A DNA stretch of 64,000 nt from Raphanus sativus (Eukaryota; Streptophyta; Magnoliopsida; Brassicales; Brassicaceae), in NCBI RefSeq assembly GCF_000801105.2, contig NC_079515.1, positions 39,893,000 through 39,956,999 of the forward strand, read 5' to 3'. Every line of letters starts with the position of its first letter. Within the stretch, counting starts at the first letter, position 1. This document shows positions 22,553-35,218 of the stretch, piece after piece. The position numbers and the translations under genes are program-made. Below the pieces are notes generated by a model. That model was not told the origin of the DNA and ran no database searches. It saw nothing but the letters and a program-made list of their open reading frames with translations.

Positions 22553-23885
22553 TCGAAAAGACTATAAATAATTGTTTTCTAAAATTTTATAAAAATGCAA
22601 TTTAGGTTTCAACTCTCTCTGTTAAACTGTTTTGATTCGGTTCATGTGGTAAGCAGATGAGGAAAAAAAAGCTAATCATATATTATAGTAATGCTGCATG
22701 ACATTTTATAAACATTACGATCACATTATATCATTTTCAGTGCACCGCATGAGTGACAACAAAAGCTAAAACGTTTGTTTTTCGGATTTTATTAAATTAA
22801 ACCCAAACTTTGCTCACGTATTTAAAGCAACGCTTGCTCTAGAACTTGATCTACGAGTTACAGAGCCCTAGACGAAGAAGGACACGTCTTACCTAAGAGA
22901 TGTGGAGACTGTCCTGAGTCTTATTTTACCTAAAGAGGAAAACAAATAGGGGCACATGTTGTGTCCTCTTCCAGAAGAGAAAAAAAGACCTTGGTAGGTA
23001 TAGCAGTTGAGAAAAACATGGAAAGAGCCTATACAAGTCCAAGCCGTTTGGACAATGAGCTTCCATGTCGAGGCCAATGAGGTCCACAGGGTAGGCACCC
23101 TCCCTCTACGGAAACTCGGATGCAGGCAACAATGGTATTTAGAGAAGCCTCATTTCCCATCAAACCAACCTGGGAATGATATGAATAATCTTTTGGTTGC
23201 TCAGTGAAACAAAAGAGACTTTTTGTTTTTGGGAAGAAGAAGACTAGGGTCTAAGTAGTAATTAAAGACCTGTCCGTCTGTCTGAACAAACCTTGCTTCA
23301 TGAACAAAGCGAGTTGCTGAATCACGCATGATCCTGTACATAAGCCAATCCCCAACCTTCTTACTCTTTTTAATTAAAATAATAATTGAAAAGCCCAAAA
23401 TAAGAAGAGGCCCATCCAGGTCTATTAATCGACGCACTTTGAAAGAAGATTATAGGAGGATATATGTCAATTTTCAAGTGGGATGGAATGTCATCCGCAA
23501 AATGCCTTCCTTGCTCTGCTTTGCCTCCTCCTCCTCTTGCAACCACATGACGTGGATAAAAGGATAATGATGCTATAAACATATGTGTTTAAAGTAATGT
23601 CACAGAAGAATATAATCCCTTTGAATGAATGAATATGACCCCCAGAATCTCACAAGTTACTGCTGTGGCCTGCCCACGTCATTTGGAATCTTGAGTAACA
23701 CGTGCGTGGGCATCATTCCAGCACAATGGGGTGGGTAAAATGGGCTGTGGGTGGGTGGTGGGCCTTTTATCCTCTCTTTTCTTTTCCCCCACTGACTCTC
23801 TCTCTCTCTCTGTGTTCTTAACTTGAAGGGACTCTCTCGCTAGCTTCCCTCCCAAGGAGAGAGATATTAGAGATCATAGAACCAT
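22553..23885. other. Intergenic region and ACR6 promoter
   Basis: No recognised gene; short open frames near 22890-23210 lack conserved motifs. A G-box core (ACACGTGC) occurs at about 23699-23706, and a CT-rich leader (23799-23811) precedes the ACR6 start codon. Confidence 0.45.
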
Positions 23886-25699
23886 ATGGATGATGATGAA
23901 TATGCCAAGCTCTTCCGTAGAATGAATCCCCCCAGGTTTTTCCTCCCTGCTCTACTTGTTCCTTCATATCTTTGTCAACAATATTTCAGCCTTACACCTA
24001 TATTCATGTGTCACTGACAGAGTTGTAATAGACAACAACGCTAGCGATGATGCCACTGTTATTCAGGTCTCTTTTCAGTCTATCTTGATCTATATATATA
24101 TATATACACACACTTTCCTCTCCTATTTGTTTTTACATGTTTGTTTGTTTGTTTTCTCATCTTACAACAGGTTGATAGTGTGAACAAACAGGGGACCCTC
24201 TTGGAAGTTGTCCAAGTCCTCACTGATATGAATCTTGTCATCAAGAAAGCTTACATCTCTTCTGATGGCGGTTGGTTCATGGACGTCTTCAAAGTCATCC
24301 ACCAAGATGGCAACAAGATCACTGACACTCAACTCCTTGACTTTATCCAAATGGTACCTACTCACATACTTAGCTTTTCTTTGGTGGTGTATGTATGTAC
24401 TGTGTAAAAAAAAAGGTTGTTGGAACAATAATCAGAGGATAGAGCGCAACGCTGGCTGGTTTATTCCACCTTTAAGAAGTTCGGTTGGTGTCATGCCCTC
24501 TGACGAATACACCACCATTGAGCTCGCTGGAACCGATAGACCCGGTCTCTTGTCTGAAGTATCTGCTGTTCTCACAGACCTTCACTGCAACGTTGTCAAC
24601 GCTGAGATATGGACTCACAACACCAGAGCTGCTGCGGTTATTCACGTCACCGACAATACTACTAATTCAGCTATTACGGACCCAATCCGCCTTTCCACCA
24701 TCAAACATCTGCTGTGCAATGTAGTTAGGACCAACAGCGGCTCCAGGGCTGCAAAAACCGTATTTTCTTCTTCTGATACACACAGGGAGAGGCGCTTGCA
24801 TCAGATCATGTTTGATGACAGGGATTACGAGGGAGCCAAAAGACCAAGGACATCAAGGCCCTGTGTCACATTAACAAACATTGACAAGGATTATACCGTT
24901 GTTACCATGAGGTCCAGAGATAGACCAAAGCTTGTGTTTGACGTTGTCTGTACCTTGACTGATATGCAGTATGTGGTGTTCCATGGCATGGTCAGCACAG
25001 AACCACTTGTGGCTTATCAGGTTTTTTACGCCCCTTTTTTTTTTGTTAATGGATTTGACATGTAACACTTTCTTTTCTTTTTTTTTTGTCTCTTCTCTTG
25101 GGATCTTTTTCTAACCATATAATATGCTGCAGGAGTTTTACATCCGCCATGTAGATGGACTTCCCATAAACTCAGAAGCCGAGCAAGACCGTGTTATCCA
25201 ATGTCTTGAAGCAGCCATTGAGAGAAGAACCTCCGAGGTAATTAACCAATTAGGAAAATCACACACATTAGAGAATGTCTTCGAAATACTATATTTTTTT
25301 TTTTGCTTATATTATACTGGAACAGTAGAGAGATTATGCATACGAAACATGATAACTTTTCAGGGTTTAGAGCTGGAACTATCAGCAGAAGACAGAGTTG
25401 GTCTTCTCTCAGACATAACCAGAACATTCCGAGAGAACAGCTTAACTATTGTGAGAGCAGAGATTTCAACGCGAGAGGGTAAGGCTAAAGACACCTTCTA
25501 CGTTACAGACGTAACAGGAAACGCTGTTGAATCAAAAATCGTGGAGTCAATAAGGAAAGAGATAGGTGTAAGCAAGCTGAAGGCGAAGGTGAAGCAGAAC
25601 GAGGAATGCTCTGTTCTTGGTACAAGCAGGGCTTCGCAAGAAACAACAATGGGGTCTCTGCTTAGCAACATCTTCAAAGCTAAGCCTAGTCTCCAGTAA
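23886..25699 (+). CDS. ACR6: ACT-domain repeat protein ACR6
   Basis: Six exons, 23886-23935, 24021-24066, 24171-24353, 24436-25020, 25133-25237 and 25364-25699, encode 434 residues. Four ACT domains are visible: VDSVNKQGTLLEVVQVLTDM (~residue 33), TIELAGTDRPGLLSEVSAVL (~114), TVVTMRSRDRPKLVFDVVCT (~250) and LELSAEDRVGLLSDITRTF (~326). Each has the D/K-R-PGLL-type loop used for amino-acid binding. No catalytic domain is fused, as in the plant ACR family, which resembles the sensor part of bacterial GlnD; roles in amino-acid or hormone sensing are proposed. The near-identity I recall with Arabidopsis ACR6 and the neighbouring ROXY1 support the name. The ATG at 23886 gives MDDDEYAKLFRRMNPPR, the family N-terminus. 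Confidence 0.93.
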
Positions 25700-26012
25700 C
25701 TTCAAGCTCACTCATAATTGTCTCATAGAGTATGTGCTCTTGTATAGATAACAAAACTATTATTAGACAGGATTAGGTAAGGCATCATAAGCTAAGCTGG
25801 TTGCAAAAAGTAGCCCGTCTTCTGAAACAAATGTGGAGAAATCCTCTTCTTTTTTTTTGGGTAAAATTGTGTGGTCAAAAATAACAGGATGAACCTGTTT
25901 CTGTATTATGTTTATAGCATCTGAAGAAACTTGTTGACGATTGAGATGTAAAACTAGTGGGTATTGATTAGTGAGCGTCGGATGATGTAATCAAGATAAG
26001 AGAATGTAGGGA

Positions 26013-26033
26013 GGGAGAGAGAGAGAGAGAGAG
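26013..26033 (+). repeat. (GA)n microsatellite
   Basis: About ten GA units, complementary to the (CT)61 run that starts 38 bp downstream; the two could pair. Confidence 0.85.
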
Positions 26034-26068
26034 AAAGGGGAGATTGGTGAGGTTCAAAACAAACGCGC

Positions 26069-26193
<125 letters not shown>

Positions 26194-26313
26194 ATTACAA
26201 ACTATTAATTGCAACTTAGCCTGTCATTATAGCTTTGGTTTGTTCCCCTAATCTTACCCATTTTCTAAAGAAAACAACAAAATAAACAATTAGAAAGCAG
26301 AACAATGAAGGTT

Positions 26314-26730
26314 TCAGAGCCAGAGTGCGCCAGCGTCTTTGAGGAGAGGAACGAGAGAACCGTTGATGTGAGAAGCCATGACTCTGTCCATAGCCCCAAC
26401 CAGCTTACCGCCTATGAAGACGACCGGAAGAGCACCTGGAGAAGAGGCGCCTGAGCAGCCCAGGAGACGAATGAGTGCCCGCTGGATGTCGCCGCCGTAT
26501 GGGTGGAGGTCGAGCTCGTGAACGGCAGGGCTGACGCCCATTCCCCGGAAGAGACCCTTCACGGCATGGCACATGCAGCACGTGCTCACGCTGAATATTA
26601 CCACGGCGCTCTCGGCCACCAGAGACTCTAGGCGAAGCAGGCTTGTGTCCGCCGCAAACCCCACGTCGCCGCCAAACCCTAAGTTGCTCATCTTGTATGA
26701 TCCCCACGATTCCGTCTGGTATTTTTGCAT
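26314..26730 (-). CDS. ROXY1: CC-type (ROXY) glutaredoxin, ROXY1 orthologue
   Basis: One exon encodes 138 residues on the minus strand. The active site is [14 protein letters not shown] (CCMC at about residues 51-54), the hallmark of land-plant CC-type glutaredoxins. The C-terminus ends in ALWL, the motif needed for interaction with TGA transcription factors and TOPLESS-type recruitment. [16 protein letters not shown] and [16 protein letters not shown] are the glutathione-binding and cis-Pro regions. In Arabidopsis ROXY1 acts in the nucleus with TGA factors (PERIANTHIA) in petal initiation and anther development. The N-terminal [12 protein letters not shown] matches ROXY1 as I recall it, with a small insertion. 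A TATA box lies about 90 bp upstream of the start codon. Confidence 0.95.
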   Translation of the reverse strand: MQKYQTESWGSYKMSNLGFGGDVGFAADTSLLRLESLVAESAVVIFSVSTCCMCHAVKGLFRGMGVSPAVHELDLHPYGGDIQRALIRLLGCSGASSPGALPVVFIGGKLVGAMDRVMASHINGSLVPLLKDAGALWL

Positions 26731-26818
26731 CTTTTTTCTTTTTTTAAAATCCTTTTACGAGTTAGTAAAGAGATCTGCCTCAAGTTTTGCTGAGGAGAGT
26801 GAGAGAGCCATGCAGAGT

Positions 26819-26827
26819 ATTTATAGA
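26819..26827 (-). promoter_or_regulatory. TATA box of ROXY1
   Basis: CTATAAATA on the minus strand, about 90 bp upstream of the ROXY1 start codon, a good plant TATA consensus at a usual distance. Confidence 0.6.
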
Positions 26828-27743
26828 GCAGAGGGCCATAATTATTCTCCTATAATTATTGTTTCTTTTATTATTGCATTTTGTTAGTAAGTGAGGGCCA
26901 TAATTTGTGTATTACAATAATAACATGATATTTACTATTTTATTAATTGTAAAAGAAAAGTTTAAAACCGATGACACATCACGATAGTGATTGCAGGTGA
27001 AACCAATAATCCTAGTTTTAATAATCGTTCGGTAATATTGTATCGGAATATACAAAAAAAAAAACGAAATGAAAATAAATTAAGATGTGAAGAAAAAAGG
27101 AAGCTGGAGAAGAAGTAGAACAGGCTTTTATCAGAGAGGAGTTGTTGGTAATAGACGGCTCTGCCTGTCCTTCTTGTCGGCTCTTACCACGCTCACCCAT
27201 TAACTTTTTTTTTTTGGTCATCTTTTAGATTAATAAACTGGTTCAGAACATTACATCATCTTCTTACAAACCGTTAACATATATATACCCTACCCAAAAG
27301 AATCAGTGGCATTCAAGCCAAGGAGCAAACCACAAATAGCTCCCCCTACGATCACACTAAACAACCATGATCACCCACAAAAAATAATCATCAAGAGACT
27401 CCAAGCGAGCAACTAAGAAGAGGGAAGCATTTCCTCATTGTGAAATAAATCAGCCAACCAATTGGACGCTCCTGGCTCACCCATTAACTTCTTCTTCCTA
27501 TTTTTAATTAACTTCTTAATTAATTTCTTGTCACTTAATTCTCTTTTCTTTTCTTAACAATATACACTTCAAAACCTTACTTTTTTCCCTTTTAAACACA
27601 GAAAACCCAAATTATATTTATATATGGATTTCGCAGTAGAGAAAAGATGATGGAAAAGTTTATCAGCTCACCATACATATCTTTTTTTTTTTGAACAAAC
27701 ACCATGCATAATTTTATATCGAAGTTACAATGGTTTCGTGAGC
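26828..27743. other. Upstream region of ROXY1
   Basis: AT-rich, no gene or element end recognised. Confidence 0.4.
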
Positions 27744-27746
27744 TTA

Positions 27747-27946
27747 GAGCATTTTCAAAGCTAAAGGGCTTTTAGATTATTTTTTTTGGAATAAAAAAAT
27801 TAAAAAATGAACTAATCGTGGACCGACACGTGTTGTGGGATTCGCGAACAGTAAAAAAAACCAAACCAAGATCGCCTTTTACAGAAGAGGCAAAAGGCAA
27901 GATCATCTTTTAAGAATCTAGTTAAGGGGTGGCGTTAAAGATGTTC
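27747..27946. mobile_element. PIF/Harbinger-like MITE (Tourist type)
   Basis: 200 bp flanked by TTA on both sides (27744-27746 and 27947-27949). The ends are imperfect inverted repeats: GAGCATTTTCAAAGCTAA on the left, and the complement of the right end reads GAACATCTTTAACGCC. No coding capacity. Confidence 0.6.
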
Positions 27947-27949
27947 TTA

Positions 27950-28889
27950 GATTCATTATGTTTTATTCCAAAAACATATAATATCCATGAGGACCTTCTT
28001 GCCAAAACGACTCGAGCACGCATATATTTTATTACTCACGTAAATTGTTATCAGCCGATCGATCAGAATGGTTCCACCCGAGATCCATTCCGACCTAGTG
28101 GTGTGTCTTTGTGGGAAAAGAAAGCATGACCGACCTAATGGTGTTTTGTGGCAAAAAGTAAACGGCGACATTTAGTAATATGATGAAATGGATGCATTTT
28201 ATGGATTTTGGCGGCACAGTTTCCTTTTAATCCATTTCAGTTTATGATAGAAAATTTATTACGAGCAATGAGTGTATATTTGTAGTCATCAGGAAGAAAT
28301 ATCTGTTAAGAAGTAAAAAGCTTATGGTTCTGATCCACATAGTCATGTGCGTTAAACTTCCGCATAGGTATTTTGTTACGTCGATAAGTATATGTAGTTC
28401 TAAAAAAGTATATGTAATCTCAGTTAATCGTTGAGGCCGTAAAATCGATCAGTAATAATTTGGCACGGGTTAGAATATAACAATGATGATGAGGTTTTAC
28501 AATTTTATTCAATTAATTAAGAATATTAAGACGTGCTAATCGGTAAACACATAAAGTAAACATTTAAAATACATGCTGTTTGGCTACCACGCTTGTGTCC
28601 CTTGTATATAAAAGTATCTCAGGAGGTCCAAAGAAAATAAATCTCAAATAATAACCGAGCTAGTAATTGATGCCCGAGAGACGAAGATATGAATGTTGAA
28701 TAGAGTAAGAGACGTCCGTACAGTTATGCTCCCTCCATCTGAAAAGAGAGTTACTTCTTTTGGTGTTTTAACTCATGTGACATGACTCATGTCCCTATTT
28801 TTTAGAAAAATAAAAAAAGAGACTGTTTGCATGAATTATCGTAAAGGATATATAAACTTGTCGGATTGTGTTTGTCGGATCGTTTTTAC
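27950..28889. other. AT-rich spacer
   Basis: No gene recognised. A stretch at about 28728-28760 (GCTCCCTCCATCTGAAAAG) resembles one end of a Stowaway-type MITE, but no matching second end was found. Confidence 0.4.
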
Positions 28890-28906
28890 TTATTATAAAA
28901 ATCATT

Positions 28907-30131
28907 TTTTTTTTTTGTCATCTGGTGGATTATATTGATAACATGAACGTTTTTACACAAACACAAGCCGACAAGGAACCATCCTTTCGGAGCCATAAGC
29001 CGGCAAGGATCACAATCCTTCCGGAGCCAGATAAAACTACAAGATACAAAAGAACTAAAGGATGAATTACTAAAACATAAGCAGAAAACCTCATAAATAG
29101 AAACCGAAGTGGATGTCCTGATGATAGCGACCATTGGAGAAGAGCGTACCGATTTTCAAACAACGGATAGAAACAAGTTAGGAACCTTGTTTGATGACTT
29201 GAAGAAATTTCCTATCCAAAGAACCAAAGAACCAATTTGGCAGAGACCTCAAAGCTCGCATAACCATAAGCCGGTACTTCCATTGGCTCCAGCCATATCG
29301 TAACACAAATAACACCATTTGGATCTTCATGAAAACCGGAGAAGACACTCTTGTCATGAACCAAAGCAGAGACCCTCCACATTTATTGAAACAAGACCCA
29401 AGGCTTATGCATAATCCATAATCGTTCCTCCATATCCGACGAAACCAGGGAGATAAAGAGAAGGACAAGACTGAACCCATAAGAGCTTCGGAATCTGAAG
29501 ACGTTAAACCGAATCGATACGCATAAACCTTAAGCACAAAACTGAACCGGCTATTACGACCACCGCGAACCAGAACTAATGTACGAACCAAGAACAGTCA
29601 CGCCATCGAACCTAAACCCATCACAAGACAATCCTCCCTAAACGCTAGACAATAACTAAAACCGAAGCAAACTAACCACTTATGGAGGCCACATACAGGA
29701 GACACTTCAGGCTAACATAGACCATGGATCTTCATCGGAGACAGCCCCTACCAAACCAGCTAAAAACCACCGCAGAGCCACATCGGAAACTGAGCCTTTC
29801 ATCTCTCTAGATCATCTCAATCAAAGGAGGAACAATATCTCAGCTCTAGTGAGAGCCACCGCTTTGAGTCACCGATGGACAACACCATAACCTTTCAAGA
29901 TCAAAACTTTAAAAACAGGACCTCCGCTTGAAGAGATCTGCAACCCCCATAGCAGAATACAACATAAACTACAAAAGCAGAAGAAATAAAACGAGTAGAC
30001 CCGGCGGTGGTGCTATCGGAGCCACCACGCGCCGGTAATCGTAGATCTTAGCAGCGCCGCAGGCGGGAGACTTTGAGGGAGACGAGAGAGAATTAGGTTT
30101 TGTGGTACGATTTTTCGATAAGCCAAGAGTC
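28907..30131 (-). mobile_element. Non-coding retroposon, Sadhu-like
   Basis: On the minus strand this is a ~1.2-kb unit with no long reading frame that starts at about 30131 in a CT/GC-rich leader (TCTCTCGTCTCCCTCAAAG, about 30090) and ends in a poly(A) tail (poly-T at 28905-28916). Flanks share an imperfect duplication: TTATTATAAAAATCATT before and TTATTAAATCATT after. Non-coding, poly(A)-tailed and flanked by duplications is the pattern of the Brassicaceae Sadhu retroposon family; I cannot confirm the family by alignment. Open frames such as 29178-29591 have no conserved motif. Confidence 0.5.
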
Positions 30132-30378
30132 TTATTAAATCATTCTTTTTTAAAAAAACTGGCTTTAAAAATCATCTTTTTTTTTCTGAAACTGGTTTTA
30201 AAAATCATTCTTTTCCTAGAGAAGTCTTACGTAACACTTGTCGTGTAATCTTTACATTTTTCTTACCAAACTGATAGGTCCGGTATAACCCGCTCAAGTA
30301 GTCGGTTAAACATTTTTTGGAATTGCAACTGAAAACCTTACAGAGAAACTAGCGGATGGTGATACGGTAGCAATTTTA
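30132..30378. other. Spacer with short tandem repeats
   Basis: Contains two copies of a ~35-bp unit around CTGG(C/T)TTTAAAAATCAT (about 30159 and 30194). No gene. Confidence 0.5.
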
Positions 30379-30651
30379 GAGCATCCCCATTAAAGGTTTA
30401 TGGAGAAGTTCACACGTTTGCCGAGAAAAAAAAATTAAAATAATATTTTTTTCATGAACTTGTCCCTTCTGAACTTTCTACGTAAACTTCTATGTGATGA
30501 GTTCATCACTATTTTGTGGACCCTACGACATGTGGCGATCTACAATTGATCTAATTTCTTTTTAAGAAAAAAACCAAACAGAAAAAAGAAGTTTTGATAA
30601 TAAAAAAATGAAAACTTGAACCCCAAATGGAGTTTACTAATGAGGATGCTT
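30379..30651. mobile_element. PIF/Harbinger-like MITE (Tourist type)
   Basis: 273 bp flanked by TTA on both sides (30376-30378 and 30652-30654). Terminal inverted repeats: GAGCATCCCCATTAA on the left; the complement of the right end reads AAGCATCCTCATTAGTAAA. Non-coding, AT-rich. Confidence 0.7.
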
Positions 30652-30654
30652 TTA

Positions 30655-32782
30655 GAGGCAAAACGCGAGAAGCTGACCATTGTACAATATTGAAAGCTTA
30701 CTGAAGGAATTATAAAAGATTTCGATCGGTTGCTTTTAAAATTTTTTTTTCTTGTGGAAAATACAAAAGTTTTAGCTTTCACAGAGTATGAACATTCTCA
30801 ATAGTATTTTCAATTTTTTTAATTAATTTCAAGAACTATTATTAATATATAAAAATAACAATAATTTGAAAATATGTTGTTTTATAATATATTTTGACTT
30901 ACTTCTATCTTTTCTCTAACAAATAAATTATTATTTTTACTATATTTAGAAGAATTTTAGTATTTTCTACTAAAATAAAAAAGTGAAAATATATTCAGAT
31001 GATTTTACAAACTATATATGGGAGTCAAGCTGCGTACAAACAAAACATTTATAGGGACGTTGCCCATTCTTAGAAAATGAAAAAAATAAAACTCCTACGG
31101 AGTTGAAGCCTTTTTTCAAAAAAAAAAAAAGAAAAAACTCCTACGGAGTTACGGACATGCTTGTGTAAGGAAATTTCACAAATCCAACGGTGGAATTTTT
31201 TCACATAGAATAAAGAAGATATGATCGATCGGACGGGTAGGGTTAAGTGGCTGGAAAGGAGAGTCCACTGACTTATTATACGAGAGTATTAATTAATTAG
31301 TACAATATGTCAATATATACATGGAAATTAATTAGTATTAAAAGAATACGAGCGTGATGCTATCTTTTCAGCTTTATCTGGTCTTTGCCATTTATATATA
31401 GCTGTGCGTATGTCTCTCTATGCACAATATTAATGTCTTACTTTGTTATAAATATATCCATTATATTTTTCTTTTTTAAATTCGGTTTGGTTATTTACCT
31501 CTTACGGTGAAACAAAGCCGATAGACAGAGGAAAGGTGGGATACGAACTATATCCTAAAATCAGCTTAAGAATTATATATTTTCGTCACTCCTCGAAGTA
31601 TGATGGTCGTGTTTTGGTTCCAACGACCAAGGTATGTAATCTGTGGGTTTTATTATTATTATTTTTGACCAAATGTGGGTTTTATTATCCATGCATATCT
31701 ATGTATCTATACAGCTGGAACATATATTTCTGTAATGTTGAGTATATTTTACGAGAAAGAACACATACATATCCGTAAATATGTATATACGTAGAGATTA
31801 ATCTTAAATCCAGTCTTTAATTAACCATACTTATGCAAGAAAAAAAGGTAAAAGGAAAATGTTGCATATGTCGGTGTCGCGGCGAAAAGGCGGTGAGTGC
31901 ATTGTGGGAGTGCTCACGAATTCCCTTGAATTATCTTTTATTTATACTAGTATTGTATATCCCTAAGCCCATGCAAATTAACTGCAGACTCACTTTTCTT
32001 TATTTAACTATGAAACAATTACCCTGCAGGGCAGTTTTTGAACTTTTATAACAAAATAAGACAGTTTGTTATATTAGGGTAGTTTGTTGGTGGTCAAAGA
32101 CCCTAATATTCCCAAATGAAAACTAAACTTTTTGATATCTCTCTCTTCTTTTCTTTTCTGGTCACATGAGTCTATTTTTACTTTATTTAAAAAGTAAAAA
32201 TACATTGTTTCATTTAATTGTTTTTAATCTGAACCACACAAAAAGTTGCTTTATTTTTTATCTTATCTTTAAATTAAATCAACAAATAGAAGAGTGCGGT
32301 GAAGATGCGGTGGTGAAACAAATTGATATAGCTTCGGCAGCGACAAATAATCCATATAAGTTACATAGATGACTTGACGAGATTGAGTATTCATCAGTCT
32401 CGTATAAAGAAAAATTATTTTAATGCTTTATTTGGCATCTTCTATATCATTTTCTCCGCCGCGTTTCTACCACTTGAACCGAGCTCTTATAACCATGCAC
32501 TCAACATTTGAGAATGCAGCAAAGATGGCTAAAGAAACAAAAGGGACAAACAATAGACAAACAGACCCAAACATAGTAAAATTTATGACATTTAGTAGCA
32601 ATAAAAATAGAAGAAAGTAAAGTTTTTATTGAGAGAGATGCTCAATTTATAGAGGCATCAGCTCTATATGCAACCCATGTTGAAAATGCTTACACTAGAA
32701 TGTTCACACAGATTCACAAGATAGTGACCAAAAGAAGCGTGGATAGATCCAACAAAGGATGATGATCTTTGTTTTAAGCGTT
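30655..32782. other. AT-rich spacer
   Basis: No gene recognised. A near-palindrome AACTCCTACGGAGTT occurs twice, at 31090 and 31136, separated by a T/A-rich stretch. Confidence 0.4.
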
Positions 32783-33127
32783 CATGTACACACATGTGTA
32801 CAACAAATCCATATGTACATTGTACACAATCCATGTGTATATTGTTTTCATGGACATTGTGTCCATGTGTACATTGTCAGATGTGTACATTGTCACATGT
32901 ACACAAGTCATGTGTACATTGTTTTCATGTACATCGTTTGATGAGACTACATGTACACCTTTTTGTTTTCATGTATATTGTTTTCATGTACATCGTTTGT
33001 CACATTACACAATCCATATGTACATTATTTTCATGTGCATCGTTTGATGAGACTAAATGTATCCATGTGTATATTGTCACATGTACACAATCCATGTGCA
33101 CATTATTTTCATGTACATCGTTTAATT
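32783..33127 (+). repeat. Minisatellite of TGTACA/CATGTGTACATTG units
   Basis: About 345 bp of imperfect repeats of CATGTGTACATTGT, TTTTCATGTACATCGTTTG and ATGAGACTA. Open frames here in all three forward phases read as repeated CTLFSCTSF or similar strings, which are repeat artefacts, not genes. Confidence 0.85.
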
Positions 33128-33205
33128 TTTTTTAATGCAAAGCTAATAAGATAGTTAGATAATGTTAGATACATGTGCATCTTTTAAAATAGTTGACAAA
33201 AAATA

Positions 33206-33475
33206 AATTATTTCACCAAAAGATAAAAATATAATCAAAATTCAAAATATATACGTCCATAAATATATGGATGGCTTTTATCTTTTCTTTTGTCGACCAC
33301 AAGTTTTTGACGTAGTTTTCTCTATTTAACTTATCATCGTTACCACTAACTATCTTAAAATTATTTCACCAAAAGATAAAAAAAATCATCAAAATATACA
33401 CGTCCATGCATGCATGGCTTTTATCTTTTCATTTGTCGACCGCAAGTTTTTGACTCAGTTATCTCACTTGTTAAA
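33206..33475 (+). repeat. Direct tandem duplication, ~152-bp spacing
   Basis: Two diverged copies begin AAATTATTTCACCAAAAGAT at 33206 and 33358. Both continue through CGTCCAT...ATGGCTTTTATCTTTTC and TGTCGACC-CAAGTTTTTGAC. Confidence 0.75.
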
Positions 33476-35202
33476 TTTGTTTATCTCGTAGTGTAACTTA
33501 TTATCGCACTGCGTTTGTTCCTGATCCGAGATGACCCATGATAATTAATTTAGCTTCGATAATTGTACTGCTTTATAATACATGTGTATAATTTTAGGAT
33601 CAGTCTTGGTCATTTGTAAATGAAAAGGTAAATAATATCTGGAGAATTTTTTTTATTATTAATTTTGAAGGAAAATAAATAAATTTGTCTTTTGTTTCAG
33701 AAAAAAACTAAATTCAATATTTAAAGCTTAAAGTTTTCATTACAAAATTTAATATTATACAAAATTTAGTTACTTTTATTTCAAAACACATAATAAAATA
33801 AGAATTTTCTGGTTTTTTTTTTGAAATTTTAGAGATTTTTATTAAAAATAAATAAATTTTGAATATTAAAATAGACATAATTTTAATAGTTTGTGTATTA
33901 AAATAAGTAAACTAATTAGTTAGGGTATTAAACTAGTAGCGAAAAAATTGAATATTAAAAAACTTAACAAAATTTAGTTAAAGTATTTTTATGAAATTTT
34001 TTCCTATATATTATACAAATGGGACAAATACTTAAGTTAAAAGACAACCTTGACTTAACTTTCTATGGCCCGAAAAACGAGCTATCTATAATGAAGAGAA
34101 ATTGAGTTATATAACATAAGAACACATAACTCACTATCTAACCAAAATCCTCTTTTCTTCATATCTCTTTCTATTCTTTCTCTGCAAATTTAAATTCTCC
34201 TTTTTTTTGCTATTTCACAAATAAACCCTATAATCAAAGAGAAAAACAACCAATATTTACTTTTCAAAATAAAAAAAAAAAGAAAAGAAAAAGGAAAGGT
34301 AAAAGAGATTTGACCATTGGGAGGAGGAGAGAGGGAATGGCAAAAAGTGGTAAATAAATTTAGAAAAAACAGAGTTTTGTGCCCCACGCGAGCCACCTTC
34401 CTTTATTCCTCTTATTTCCGCTTGAACTAAACATAGTCTTATATATAGACCAACCCCATATTAACTAGCTTGTAAATAACAGACGGAGATATGAAATCTG
34501 CAGTCGATAATAACTGCAAGCAGACTACAAGAGATTACTATCCATACAGAAAGATTCGAATGTATCTCTTTATTTTCCATATACTGACAGTAAGAACTCG
34601 TATAAGGTGTAATATCTTGGTTATTGTAAGGTGTGAATGTTATGGAACAAATAGAATAAATGTTTTCTTTTCTTTTTTTTTATCAACAAATGTTTTCTTT
34701 TCATTTTAACTCTTCACGCGTTTGTTGTTGTTGGTGTGTGTGTTTAGTACCGAGGTGTTATTAACTTTACATAGAGAGAGCAAAAAGGTAATTTCTTGTG
34801 AATGTAGCTTTAGTTAAAGTAGAGAAGCAATTAACCATAACTATTTAACTTTATACATGTATTTTAAGGAGAGAGGTATGGCCGTTAAAGGAGTTAACCG
34901 ACAAGATGGCTTTACTTTCTCAGCATTTGTTTCTTTGATTGTCTCATCTTGCTGACGTTATCCTAGTCTCCTAACGTTGACCGTCCACCCAGTTGTCCCC
35001 TCTCTACATTTTGTTTTCTTATTGACTAACCTTTTTATGATAATTAATTACAATATTTATCTCATATTTTCTGATTACTACTGAAAATTATCCTTTAAGA
35101 AAAGGACACACAATTTGATCAAAAAAAAGAAAGAAAAGGACACACAAAACTACAAAACCTTGGTATTTCATAGTGTGAATTTTTTAATCGAGAGATTTTA
35201 AA
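33476..35202. other. AT-rich spacer
   Basis: No gene or element end recognised. Confidence 0.4.
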
Positions 35203-35218
35203 TACTACTATATATATT

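Noticed and set aside
23328..23567. Open frames upstream of ACR6
   Set aside because: No conserved motif and no exon structure; also overlapped by open frames in other phases.
29178..29591. 137-codon minus frame in the Sadhu-like element
   Set aside because: No motif, and the unit is otherwise non-coding.
32784..33154. Overlapping 60-113-codon frames in all three phases
   Set aside because: They are translations of a minisatellite.
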